This document shows positions 53,071 through 62,370 of a DNA stretch of 64,000 nucleotides, one piece after another (positions within the stretch are counted from its first letter, which is position 1; every line of letters starts with the position of its first letter). The stretch spans positions 1-64,000 of the forward strand of contig JAQBSZ010000019.1 in NCBI GenBank assembly GCA_027623555.1, written 5' to 3'. The notes below the pieces were generated by a model that saw only the letters and a program-made list of their open reading frames with translations, had not been told where the DNA came from and did not search any database. Made by a program: the position numbers and the translations under genes. The stretch comes from Pseudomonadota bacterium (GTDB lineage Bacteria; Pseudomonadota; Gammaproteobacteria; Pseudomonadales; Pseudohongiellaceae).

Positions 53071-53574
53071 ATGAATAACCAGAAGATTGACAAGATAGAT
53101 CTGAAAATCCTGGAAACGCTGCAACGTCACGGGCGTATCACGAACCAGGACCTGGCGGAAAAGGTCTGTCTGTCGCCCAGCTCCTGTCTGCAAAGAGTCA
53201 GGCGGCTGGAACGTGACCAGGTCATTCGTTCTTATCATGCCCGTATCGACTTATCCCACATTGCTCGACATATTATGTGCATCGCCACGGTTTCCCTCAA
53301 GAACCACACCCAGGATGAGTTCAAGGCTTTTGAGACTCTCGTGGAGTCGATACCCGAAGTCGTTGAATGCTACACAGTCAGCGGAGAATCGGATTTCTTC
53401 ATTCGTATCATCTGCGCGGACATGAATCGCTACCTGGAGATCAACGACCAGCTAGTCAGTTCCAGCAGCTATCAGGTCAATATCAACTCCTACGTCGTTA
53501 TGAAAGCGAACAAGGCCTTCGAGGGTGTCGAGCTGAAAACCTTGAGAGAAGCGGATTCACCCAGTCCCGGCTGA
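53071..53574 (+). CDS. Lrp/AsnC family transcriptional regulator
   Basis: 167 residues from ATG 53071 (MNNQKIDKIDLKILETLQRHG), with GGAAGAAG upstream. A start 63 bases earlier would read through the tandem duplication. The HTH region ITNQDLAEKVCLSPSSCLQRVRRLERDQVIRSYHA is followed by the RAM domain with VSLKNHTQDEFKAFETLVESIPEVVECYTVSGESDFFIRI. By position it probably controls the divergent ast operon in response to an amino acid such as arginine; this is inference from context. Confidence 0.92.
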   Translation: MNNQKIDKIDLKILETLQRHGRITNQDLAEKVCLSPSSCLQRVRRLERDQVIRSYHARIDLSHIARHIMCIATVSLKNHTQDEFKAFETLVESIPEVVECYTVSGESDFFIRIICADMNRYLEINDQLVSSSSYQVNINSYVVMKANKAFEGVELKTLREADSPSPG

Positions 53575-53875
53575 ATTAACCGGCCGTTCCGAAATCATCC
53601 GGGGCGCACGTCAAGCGTGGGCGCTGGCCTGCATTCAACCCTTTTTTCTGCCGAATAATATTCTGTTCAGAGCCGCAATAAGGCCGTAAATTCTACTCAT
53701 TTGCCGGTGAAAAGTGATTTAATTGGCACGGAGTAAATTTTGGGGCACTTAGGCTATCTGGCTGCTTGAACGCTTAACCAATAGAGCGATATTTCAGCCA
53801 ATCAGTCGATATGAGAAGCAGTAAAGATCCATAAACAAGCTAACCACTACAAATCTATCAGGGAGATAAACCCAA
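53575..53875. other. Gene-free stretch before the TonB-dependent receptor
   Basis: 301 bases with no supported gene. AT-rich in its later half, so the receptor promoter probably lies here, but no clear -35/-10 pair or Fur-type box stands out by eye. Confidence 0.5.
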
Positions 53876-56317
53876 ATGCCTAAGCGTTTTAATAAAACCG
53901 CGCTTGCCCGGGCTATTTCATTAAGCTCGATTCCCGTACTGGGCCTGGTTTCAGGCCAGACAATTGCCCAGGACACACCCACCTTCGATGAGATCATCGT
54001 CACCGGTTCGCGCCGCTCTGCCAATGTTCAGGATATACCCATCAATATATCCGCTGTTGAAGGTGCAACGATCGAAGAACTGCGCCTGGACGGAATCGGC
54101 AAGATTGCCTACTAGGTGCCGGGTTTAACGGTAATTGATCGCGGACCTCGTGATGAAGCGCCTGATATCCTGGTTCGCGGACTCAATACAACTGGCCTGG
54201 GGCCAGGATTTAGCAGCGACACCGTAGCAACTTATTTCGGTGAGATTCCACTGCAGGTGGATGTAAACCCGGTGGACCTTGAGCGGGTCGAAGTTTTGAT
54301 TGGCCCGCAGGGTACTCTCTATGGCCAGGGCACCATGGGCGGAGCAATCCGTTACATTCCCAAAGTCGCCAGCGTAAGTGACGGATTCGGGGTTTCTGTG
54401 CGTGGCACCTCATTCTCGGGCTCAGAGTCTGCCGATCTTGGCTATAACTACGGGGCTACCTTCAATATTCCTCTGCTGGATACACTCGCGCTGAGGCTCA
54501 ATGTCGATAAGCGGGATGACCCGGGATTTATCGATTACAACTATGTGGTCAGGGAGGCCGGCGTCTCCAATCCGGAACCGGACCGCAATAGCATTCAGGA
54601 TGTGGGTGCGAACCTGCGCAGGGTAAAAGACGCCAATGGCGAGGACACCACCTCTATCCGTGCCAACCTGCACTGGACACCGACAGAATGGCTGGACGCC
54701 AATCTCTGGTACTACGAGCAGGAAACCGAGGCAGAGGGACGCCAGATTGCCAATCAACTGTCCTTCGGAACTGGAAAATACGAATCAGGGCTACGCTACC
54801 TGGAACCCAATGATTACACCAACGAGATGATCAGCCTTGACGCCAAGATCGATCTGGGGTTTGCCGAGGCAACCGTCGTTTATGGAGAGACCGAGTACGA
54901 TGAATTGGGTCAGCGTGATCAGACCGACCTGCTGCTTAATTTCGAGTACGGTTATGAACTTTTCCCTACGTTTTCCGCGTTCACTCGCGAAGCAGTCGTA
55001 CAGGATACCGAGACTACCGAGATTCGTCTGGTATCTACCTATGACAGCAAATTCTCCTGGGTGCTGGGATATTTCGAGAACAAGCTGCAGTCTGATTCCA
55101 TCAGTGAAGAATTCACGCCTGGTTTCGACCAGTTTGCTATCGATAATTTCGGCGGTGTGCAGTTACGGCCGGATAGTCTGGAATACATCCAGTTAACGGA
55201 TCAGTTCGAGAAAGAGACGGCATTCTATGGCGAGTTGACCTATCAGATAACTGATGACCTGTTAGCTACCATCGGCTACCGGGACTATGAATTCGAGACT
55301 GACATCGAAGGTGGTTTCGGCTTGCCACTATTCGACACGGTTTTCCTCGGTGAACCCCAGGATGTGCGCAACGTAGACCTCGGCATTAACGAGGGAACCG
55401 ACGCAGGCGACCTGTATAAATTTAACCTCGCCTGGAATTTCAGCGATGATGACCTGGTGTACTTCACTTACTCACAGGGCTATCGCAATGGCGGTGTTAA
55501 CTCGGTTCCAGAGTGTACGCCGGAGCAGATCGCCAGCGCCTCGCAACAACTCTGTGCCTTGTCCGACGAAGTCTTTATCGACCCGGATGAAATCGACAAT
55601 TATGAAATCGGCTACAAGGGTCTGCTGACTGACAATCTCTCGGTGGCCGCTTCGGTCTACTATATCGACTGGCAGGATCTGCAAGTATCTACCGTAACCG
55701 ACAATGGCAGTCTGCCGATTACCGGTAACGGCAGTGAAGCTGAAAGCAAGGGCGTTGAATTTCAGGGTCGTTGGCTGATTAATACCAATTGGTCGGCGAG
55801 TTTAACCTACGCCTATACCGATGCAAAGTTAACAGCTCGCGCACCAGGCTTGGTTGGACCATTCGATGCGCTGTCCGGCGCAAGGCTACCAGGGCATGCC
55901 AAGCGTCAGGGTGCCTTCAATGTGAACTACGACACGACGCTCAGCGGTTGGGATGTGACGCTTAATTACGGTTTCGTGTTCTCTTCCGATGTACTGAACA
56001 TGCCTGGAGGAGCCAGAGACCCACTGGTTGATGCCGACAATGGGGATGCGCCTGCAGACCGCGGCGGCGAAGCGATTCCCAAGTATGACGTACACCATGT
56101 CTCGGCAACTTTCCGGCAGGATAACTGGATGGTGCAGGCTTACATCGATAACCTGTGGGATGAGTACTACATCACCGGCACTCGAACTTCCCGACGCTTC
56201 CTGCAGAACGAAGCCACTGGTCCGGGTAATGATATTGCCGGTTTCACGCTACGCTCCTATGGGCAATTCGTGGGCACGCCGAGAAGTGTGGGAATCAGGG
56301 TGGTCTATGATTTCTAA
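53876..56317 (+). pseudogene. TonB-dependent receptor interrupted by one in-frame amber codon
   Basis: One frame of 813 codons runs from a signal peptide (MPKRFNKTALARAISLSSIP) and TonB-box-like DEIIVTGSRR to the terminal Phe of VGIRVVYDF. It is broken only by TAG at 54113-54115 within the plug domain, between GIGKIAY and VPGLTVIDRGPRDEAPDILVRG. Sequence on both sides of the stop is fully conserved in character (plug YGQGTMGGAIRYI, then a 22-strand-type barrel). A CAG-to-TAG change would explain it. No Fe or vitamin substrate is identifiable; the adjacent TPR-sulfotransferase suggests an organic substrate. AGGGAGA precedes the ATG. Confidence 0.85.
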
Positions 56318-56403
56318 TTGAGGATTGTTTGCAGCCACTAGTTAACTCTGTTCGTTGCCAGGGGCTGCACAGATTCTTCGTTAGCGTAGCCCGCAAGCAA
56401 AGC

Positions 56404-56434
56404 AGCGCGGTGATCCAGGTCGCCGCGCTTTTTT
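56404..56434 (+). terminator. Rho-independent terminator after the receptor gene
   Basis: AGCGCGGTGA and TCGCCGCGCT form a 10-bp stem with one G-T pair and a six-base loop, followed directly by TTTTTT. It lies 87 bp after the receptor stop and before the sulfotransferase start, so the two are probably separate transcripts. Confidence 0.88.
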
Positions 56435-56480
56435 GTTATGAAGATGGCATTATGGCTATTCACTAGCACCGCTGTAGCCC

Positions 56481-58058
56481 ATGAACCAACCTGTACAAGA
56501 ACTGCTTCGCAACGCAACGGCAGCACTTAACACCGGCGCGCTCAGAGAACTGCATTCTCTGTGTCAGCAGATCCTCAACATCGACGACACGCAGGCCGAT
56601 GCCTGGTTCTTCATGAGTATCGTCGCCGAGGCTGGTCGGCAGATCGGACAGTCGATTGGGTTTATCGATCGCGCGCTGGCACTGGATAAAAGCAATTCCG
56701 AATACCTGGCACAGAAAGCCAAGTGTCACACACTGTTGAACCAGTTTGAGAAAGCTGTTGCAGCGGCGGACCAGGCTAGTGCTCTGCATCCGCGGCAGGC
56801 TATTGTACTGGACACACTTGGCGTGGTTTACAGCAAGATGGGCGAGCATGCAAAAGCCCGCAGTGTGCTAGCCGAGTCGGTAGAGCGTGAACCACTGAAT
56901 CAGCAGTACCAATTCAACCTGGCCAGTGCCGAACAGTTCCTTGGCAATGAATCCGCCGCGAAACAGGCTTACGAGGCGGCTATCAGAATAGCCCCCGATT
57001 TTGCCAGAGCGCACTGGGCACTGTCAGAGCTGGAAAAGAATCAAACCGATACGACCCGGTTCGAGGCGTTAAAGAACCTGACCTCACAAGCAGGGCTTAG
57101 CGTTGAAGATGAACTCTATCTTTGCCATGCACTGTCCAGGGAATATGAAAAACTGGGAGACTTCGACAACGCCTTTGCCTACCTTAAGCGTGGCAAACAA
57201 CGCCGCAAGGCCAGCATCGGCTATTCGGCGGCACAGGACGCAAGCCTGTTCGAGGCGATCAGGGCTACCTTTACCCAGGCCAAATCGCCCGCTGCGCAGT
57301 CCCCGGGAGAGCAGGCCATTTTTATTCTGGGCATGCCGCGCTCCGGTACCACCGTGGTGGAACGCATCGTTGCCGCACACTCCCAGGTAGTTTCATTGGG
57401 CGAACTGCAGGAATTTGCCAGAGCTGTGAAGGCTGTCTCAGGAACAGATTCACCGACAGTGTTAGATCCCGAGGTAATAGCCGCCGCCGCACAGGTGGAT
57501 CCAACAGAGATCGGCCAGTTGTATCTGCGCATGCTCGGTGAACGCATCGCTTCAGAGCAACGCTTCATTGACAAGATGCCACTTAATTTTCTGTGCATCG
57601 GGTTTATTCTCGAATCGCTGCCAGGTGCCAGGATCATCTGCCTGCGCCGACATCCGCTGGATACTTGCCTCAGCAATTACCGGCAATTATTTGCCTTGAA
57701 TTTTTCCTATTACAATTACCACTATGATTTGTCAGACACGGCACATTTTTATGTGCAATTTGACCGACTCATGTCACATTGGAAATCCTTGTATGGAAAT
57801 CGCATTCATGAAACATCCTATGAAGAATTGGTAGCCGATCCTGAGACTCATGTTCGGTCACTACTGGACTATCTCGACCTGCCCTGGCAAGCCCAGTGCC
57901 TGGAGTTTCACAAGAGCAAGGAAGCCGTAGCCACTGCCAGCGCCATGCAGGTGCGACAACCGCTGTACAACTCTTCCATAGGTCGTTGGAGAAAATACAC
58001 GCAGCAACTTGGTCCGGCGATCGAAATTCTCTCGGCCAATGGTATCGATATTTCCTGA
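56481..58058 (+). CDS. TPR-sulfotransferase family protein
   Basis: 525 residues. The N-terminal half (about 1-220) holds TPR repeats (IGFIDRALALDKSNSEYLAQKAKC, AVAAADQASALHPRQAIVLDTLGVVYSKMG, AYEAAIRIAPDFARAHWALSELEK). The C-terminal half has the PAPS-binding 5-prime loop LGMPRSGTTVVERIVAAH (near 280-297), IDKMPLNF and LRRHPLDTCLSNYRQLF, the sulfotransferase 3-prime PAPS motif. Such proteins often sit next to TonB-dependent receptors, as here, but the sulfated target is unknown. Confidence 0.87.
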   Translation: MNQPVQELLRNATAALNTGALRELHSLCQQILNIDDTQADAWFFMSIVAEAGRQIGQSIGFIDRALALDKSNSEYLAQKAKCHTLLNQFEKAVAAADQASALHPRQAIVLDTLGVVYSKMGEHAKARSVLAESVEREPLNQQYQFNLASAEQFLGNESAAKQAYEAAIRIAPDFARAHWALSELEKNQTDTTRFEALKNLTSQAGLSVEDELYLCHALSREYEKLGDFDNAFAYLKRGKQRRKASIGYSAAQDASLFEAIRATFTQAKSPAAQSPGEQAIFILGMPRSGTTVVERIVAAHSQVVSLGELQEFARAVKAVSGTDSPTVLDPEVIAAAAQVDPTEIGQLYLRMLGERIASEQRFIDKMPLNFLCIGFILESLPGARIICLRRHPLDTCLSNYRQLFALNFSYYNYHYDLSDTAHFYVQFDRLMSHWKSLYGNRIHETSYEELVADPETHVRSLLDYLDLPWQAQCLEFHKSKEAVATASAMQVRQPLYNSSIGRWRKYTQQLGPAIEILSANGIDIS

Positions 58059-58162
58059 TTCCGGTGGAGACTTAAGTACAATTAAAGGTCTACTTTGGAA
58101 TTCGAGCTCACATCTGCGGATGAGGCTGACAATTACACTATGTACAATCTGAAGAAGCATCT

Positions 58163-60547
58163 ATGCCTCGTCCACTAAAAATCATTCTCGCCATTTTGAT
58201 TATCGCCTGTCTGCCTCTAGTGGCCCTGGTTGTGGCACCCGGGTTTGTATTAAGACCAGTAGTGTCTATCTCTGCAAACCTGGTGGGATTTCGACTCGAG
58301 GAATTGAACGAGTTAGCCATCGGCTGGGATAGCGCCAGCACCGGCAGGATTGTTCTGGGTAACTCAGAGGCGCGGCTAACATTCAGCGATCTGGCGCTGG
58401 AATATAGCCTCTCAGGATTAACCAACCGCAGCCTGCTCTCTCTCACCTTGCCACGGCTAGATATTGAACTCTCGGGAGCGGGCGCAAGTAACGCGGACTC
58501 TGATCCGCCAGCGTCTCTACTGGACTTACTGGAGACCATCGACAGCATCAAGATAGATGCCATTCGGGTGGACGAAGTCGCGGTAGTGACTGGTGATAAT
58601 CGCTTCGAATTGCAACTGGCCATGCAGACCCAGCCCCTGGCCATCCGGGGTGAACTGCAATCCGCGCAATTGCCGGACTTGAATCTGCACCTGGAAGTGG
58701 CGAGAGATCGCCCGAATGGGCTAGTCGGTCAATTGACGCTCATGGCTTCCGGGCAGGATTCGAGCAACGCCGCCCTGCAAACGGAATTCGACGCCACACT
58801 TGGGGAACGCGCGCTGCAGTTAAACACGGTTTCTCGAATAGATCTGCAAGCGCTTTCCGCCATTGCGTTACCAGGTCAGGTCCAGTGGTCGACCGATTCA
58901 TTATTCCTCAGCGCCGCACTGACGCTCGACGATCCTCTCGGAGAGATTGCCCTGTCCGACCTTAGAGTCTCTCTGGACAGCACAAGCCCCCAGTTGCTCT
59001 GGTCAATTACCGGGCCAGACTGGAGCGGTCAATTCGAAACCAACCTCCCCGTTATTCTGCAGGGTATTCCCAATACACTGAACCCTGTTTTCGAGATTAG
59101 AGTGCCCGAAATGCATAACAAAGCTACTCTGGTCAGCAAGGATCTACAGGCCAGCATCGCTATTCAACTCAGCGATATCCTGTTGAGTTGCGGATCTCTG
59201 GCGCAGTGTTTTGGAACCGCTGCACTCATTGCGCGGTCTGACGAGATTACGCTGGATTCATTGCAGGCACAGGAGATATCTGTGGCTGGCAACTTCAACC
59301 TGGAGTATACCGATCAGTATTCCATATTCACCGCAAGTAACCTGGCTGTATTGGTAGCGTCGCTCTCGGCACCCGATTTGCAGAGTAGCCTGGATCTGGA
59401 ATTACAGCGGGTCAGCATCATCCTGGATAACAGCCCGCGCGCCCAGATCACCTATGCCAGCAACGACATCGTGCTGGATATAGCCGGCGTTAAGCCGGTT
59501 AACCCCGCCGTATCCGGACTGCTGAATATCGTAGACAAGCAGTTGGTTGGTAGAGTGGAATTGAGTCTGAATGATCAGCTGGTGTTGAGAAGCGTACTCA
59601 ATCACCGCCCGCTTGACAGCACCGGACGTGTCGAGTTCACCCTGCCACAGCTTACCTTCAGTGATTTCGCTCCGCTGTCGGCACTCTTCGATCAGTCCCT
59701 CGTCAACGCAGACATACTGGCAGGAACACTGGAAGGAAGCGCCGAGCTGCGCTGGGAACCGGGAGAAACTGGAAGCTGGGAATTCGAAGGTCCCATTGAT
59801 CTTACCCTGGACAATATCAGCGGTTTCATCAACGACACGTTCTTCGTCGACCTGGATTCGGCACTCACGGCCGAGATCGTGCCGCCATTCATTCTTCGAT
59901 CCACAGATGAGTTGCTCGCCACGCTCGCTACCGTTGATGTCGGCCTGCCTGTGGTGAATGTGCGCTGGAATTACGGCTTCGACAGCGCCAATCAGGAATT
60001 TCACGTGCAACACTTTACCAGTGAAATTCTCGGTGGAGCTCTCGAGGTTCCTGCCTTCAGCTATAGCCTGTTGAGAGAATCCAATGAACTGGCCGTCGTG
60101 CTTAGCAACATGGACCTGAAATCCATCGTCAGCCTCGCGGACTATCCGCAACTCTATGTGGATGGCACCATAAGCGGGTATCTACCGGTAAGTATTCGCA
60201 ATGGCAAGATCATTATCGAACAGGGCCTGGTGGGCACCCTGAACCCGGGTGGCGCGATCCGTTATACTCCGCTTAATCCGACTCCCAGCACTAACCCCAG
60301 CATTAAGCTGGTGAATGACGCCCTGTCGAATTTTCAATACAAAACCATGGATACCGAAGTTTATTACGCTGAAAACGGCGACCTCAACATGGCCGTGCGC
60401 CTGCAGGGTCTGAATCCGGAAATGAATGGCGGGCAGGCTATTAACCTGAATGTGAATATCACCGATAATATTCCCAGTCTATTGCAAAGTTTACAGGCCG
60501 GCAGGGTGATCGAAGAGGCGCTGGAACGGTCTATTCGACAGCGCTAG
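58163..60547 (+). CDS. ydbH: YdbH-like AsmA-superfamily envelope protein
   Basis: 794 residues (E. coli YdbH is about 880). An N-terminal membrane anchor (PLKIILAILIIACLPLVALVVAP) leads into a very long beta-strand-rich periplasmic body. The C-terminus TPLNPTPSTNPSIKLVNDALSNFQYKTMDTEVYYAENGDLNMAVRLQGLNPEMNGGQAINLNVNI is the YdbH/dicarboxylate-transport-domain signature. YdbH, TamB and YhdP are redundant bridges for phospholipid movement to the outer membrane. Gene order with ynbE and ydbL supports this. Confidence 0.88.
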   Translation: MPRPLKIILAILIIACLPLVALVVAPGFVLRPVVSISANLVGFRLEELNELAIGWDSASTGRIVLGNSEARLTFSDLALEYSLSGLTNRSLLSLTLPRLDIELSGAGASNADSDPPASLLDLLETIDSIKIDAIRVDEVAVVTGDNRFELQLAMQTQPLAIRGELQSAQLPDLNLHLEVARDRPNGLVGQLTLMASGQDSSNAALQTEFDATLGERALQLNTVSRIDLQALSAIALPGQVQWSTDSLFLSAALTLDDPLGEIALSDLRVSLDSTSPQLLWSITGPDWSGQFETNLPVILQGIPNTLNPVFEIRVPEMHNKATLVSKDLQASIAIQLSDILLSCGSLAQCFGTAALIARSDEITLDSLQAQEISVAGNFNLEYTDQYSIFTASNLAVLVASLSAPDLQSSLDLELQRVSIILDNSPRAQITYASNDIVLDIAGVKPVNPAVSGLLNIVDKQLVGRVELSLNDQLVLRSVLNHRPLDSTGRVEFTLPQLTFSDFAPLSALFDQSLVNADILAGTLEGSAELRWEPGETGSWEFEGPIDLTLDNISGFINDTFFVDLDSALTAEIVPPFILRSTDELLATLATVDVGLPVVNVRWNYGFDSANQEFHVQHFTSEILGGALEVPAFSYSLLRESNELAVVLSNMDLKSIVSLADYPQLYVDGTISGYLPVSIRNGKIIIEQGLVGTLNPGGAIRYTPLNPTPSTNPSIKLVNDALSNFQYKTMDTEVYYAENGDLNMAVRLQGLNPEMNGGQAINLNVNITDNIPSLLQSLQAGRVIEEALERSIRQR

Positions 60548-60623
60548 CCGTCCGGGCACCCCATTTAATTCAGCTTGAGTTAATCTCAATCGATTACACT
60601 GGTGCCACTTGACAGGAATTACC

Positions 60624-60842
60624 ATGAAACGATTAATAGTCAGCAGAGAGATTAAGATAACCGTACTCACCGGCTCACTTGCCGTCGTAACCTTACTCGC
60701 GGCCTGCACACCGACTGTACAGGTGGCACTGCCTAACGAACCGATTACTATCAATCTAAACGTTCGCATTGAGCATGAAATTCGCGTGCGCGTCGAAGAA
60801 GAGCTTGACGATATCTTTACTTTGGACAGTGGCTTGTTTTAG
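60624..60842 (+). CDS. ynbE: YnbE-like lipoprotein
   Basis: 72 residues from ATG 60624 (MKRLIVSREIKITVLTG), with AGGA 8 bases upstream. Lipobox LLAAC is followed by TPTVQVALPNEPITINLNVRIEHEIRVRVEEELDDI, the YnbE family sequence. In E. coli YnbE is an outer-membrane lipoprotein that docks YdbH to complete the lipid bridge. It lies 76 bp after ydbH and 10 bp before ydbL. Confidence 0.93.
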   Translation: MKRLIVSREIKITVLTGSLAVVTLLAACTPTVQVALPNEPITINLNVRIEHEIRVRVEEELDDIFTLDSGLF

Positions 60843-60852
60843 AGAGCAGAAC

Positions 60853-61188
60853 ATGAAAATACTCGAAAAATTTGCAGCAATCGTACTCCTGATGGCTCTG
60901 TTAGTGCCGACGGCTTATGCTGTCACACTACAGGAAGCGAAAGCGGCGGGCCTGGTCGGCGAGCAGATGAATGGCTATGTCGGAATGGTTGTTGCTAACG
61001 CGGAGGCCGATGTGGTTGCCCTGGTGCAGGACGTGAATAACCAGCGTCGCGAGCGTTACCGTGAGATCGCGCAGCAGAATGGTATTTCGTTAGAGGCGGT
61101 GGCAGCGCTGGCCTATGAGCGAGCCGTCGAAGCGACCCAAGCCGGGCACTATATACAGGATCAATCCGGTCGCTGGGTCAGGAAGTGA
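60853..61188 (+). CDS. ydbL: YdbL family (DUF1318) protein, exported
   Basis: 111 residues from ATG 60853; an earlier frame overlaps ynbE. Signal peptide MKILEKFAAIVLLMALLVPTAYA. The mature part VTLQEAKAAGLVGEQMNGYVGMVV and VVALVQDVNNQRRERYREIAQQNGISLEAVAALAYERAVE is DUF1318/YdbL. It is the third member of the ydbH-ynbE-ydbL operon; YdbL is thought to tune YnbE multimerisation or YdbH docking. Confidence 0.93.
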   Translation: MKILEKFAAIVLLMALLVPTAYAVTLQEAKAAGLVGEQMNGYVGMVVANAEADVVALVQDVNNQRRERYREIAQQNGISLEAVAALAYERAVEATQAGHYIQDQSGRWVRK

Positions 61189-61204
61189 CATTGAGCGAGC
61201 TCGC

Positions 61205-62353
61205 TCAATCGAAATGTAGCATAGAACGATTGAGTTCTTTGACCGAAGCACATCCCATGAGAATCATGTCGCGCTCTATCTCATTCCTCAGCTTGGTCAA
61301 GGCCCGATCCACGGCAGGATAGCCGCCGGCTGCCAGAGCATAGAGGTATCCCCGGCCAATCATGCAGGCTTTCGCGCCCATGGACAATGCCTTGAGGACA
61401 TGAGTTCCACGGCGCACACCCCCGTCGAGGATTACCTCGATCTGGTCCCCCACTGCGTCGACGATTGGTCCGAGTTGATCAAATGGTGCGGTTGACCCAT
61501 CGAGCTGGCGTCCCCCGTGATTGGAGATCATCACGGCGCTGGCCCCGATATCGACACTGCGCCGTGCGTCTTCAACCGACATCACGCCCTTGATGGCAAA
61601 GGGGCCACCCCAGCGCTTGACGGCTTCTTCGGCGTCCTTCCAGGTGATGGAACGATCAAACTGGTTATTGATGTAGCCAATCACCGAGCTCAGGGTGCCG
61701 GTGCCTTCCTCAATCTTGCCTCGAACGTTGGCCAGTTCAAATTTTCGGCGCAACAGATAGTTCAGGCTCCAACTGGGATGCGCTGCAAAACTTGCCAGGC
61801 TCTTCAAGGTAAATTTCGGTGGGATTGTCATGCCGGTGTAAAGATCTTTCTCCCGGTTGCCTGCCACCAGTGTGTCAACCGTCAGACAGATGGCCGAATA
61901 ATTGGCTTCCTTGCAACGATCGATAAAATCGAAACTCAGGCCCCGATCCTTGTGCATATACAACTGGAAGCATTTCGGCCCGGGTGTGCTCTGCCCGACC
62001 TCTTCAATATCAGTCGTGGACAAGGAAGACAGGCTATAAATGGTTTTATGCTCGTGCGCCGCTCGCGCCACGGCGAGCTCGCCTTCGTGGTGAAACAGCC
62101 TGCCCATAGCTGTGGGGGAACAGAAGACCGGCCATTCGATATCCTGCCCCAGCACATTGGCACTCAGGTCCATATTGCTCAGATCAGCCAGCGCGTTGGG
62201 TATCAGCCGACAATTATCGAACGCCTCGGTATTACGCCGCAGCGTGACTTCGTCGTCCGCACCACCGTCGATGTAATGAAACAAGGGCGCCGGGAGTCTT
62301 TTTTTAGCTAGCTTTCTGAAATCCGCCGTGTTGTGACAGTGCTTAATACTCAA
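61205..62353 (-). CDS. FMN-dependent alpha-hydroxy-acid dehydrogenase (LldD-like)
   Basis: 382 residues, TIM-barrel fold. Starts ADFRKLAKKRLPAPLFHYIDGGADDEVTLRRN, with FMN contacts in SPTAMGRLFHHEGE and CFQLYMHKDRG, and the catalytic segment ISNHGGRQLDGSTAPFDQL (His-Gly-Gly-Arg). GACMIGRGYLYALAAGG-like KACMIGRGYLYALAAGG ends it. The usual substrate is L-lactate, though other 2-hydroxy acids such as mandelate or glycolate are possible. It is 17 bp downstream of an MHS transporter gene, which may import the same acid. Confidence 0.92.
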   Translation of the reverse strand: MSIKHCHNTADFRKLAKKRLPAPLFHYIDGGADDEVTLRRNTEAFDNCRLIPNALADLSNMDLSANVLGQDIEWPVFCSPTAMGRLFHHEGELAVARAAHEHKTIYSLSSLSTTDIEEVGQSTPGPKCFQLYMHKDRGLSFDFIDRCKEANYSAICLTVDTLVAGNREKDLYTGMTIPPKFTLKSLASFAAHPSWSLNYLLRRKFELANVRGKIEEGTGTLSSVIGYINNQFDRSITWKDAEEAVKRWGGPFAIKGVMSVEDARRSVDIGASAVMISNHGGRQLDGSTAPFDQLGPIVDAVGDQIEVILDGGVRRGTHVLKALSMGAKACMIGRGYLYALAAGGYPAVDRALTKLRNEIERDMILMGCASVKELNRSMLHFD

Positions 62354-62370
62354 AACTTCTGTCCTCCTGG

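Noticed and set aside
61517..62311. A 264-codon plus-strand frame
   Set aside because: Antisense to the LldD-like gene, whose FMN and catalytic motifs are clear.
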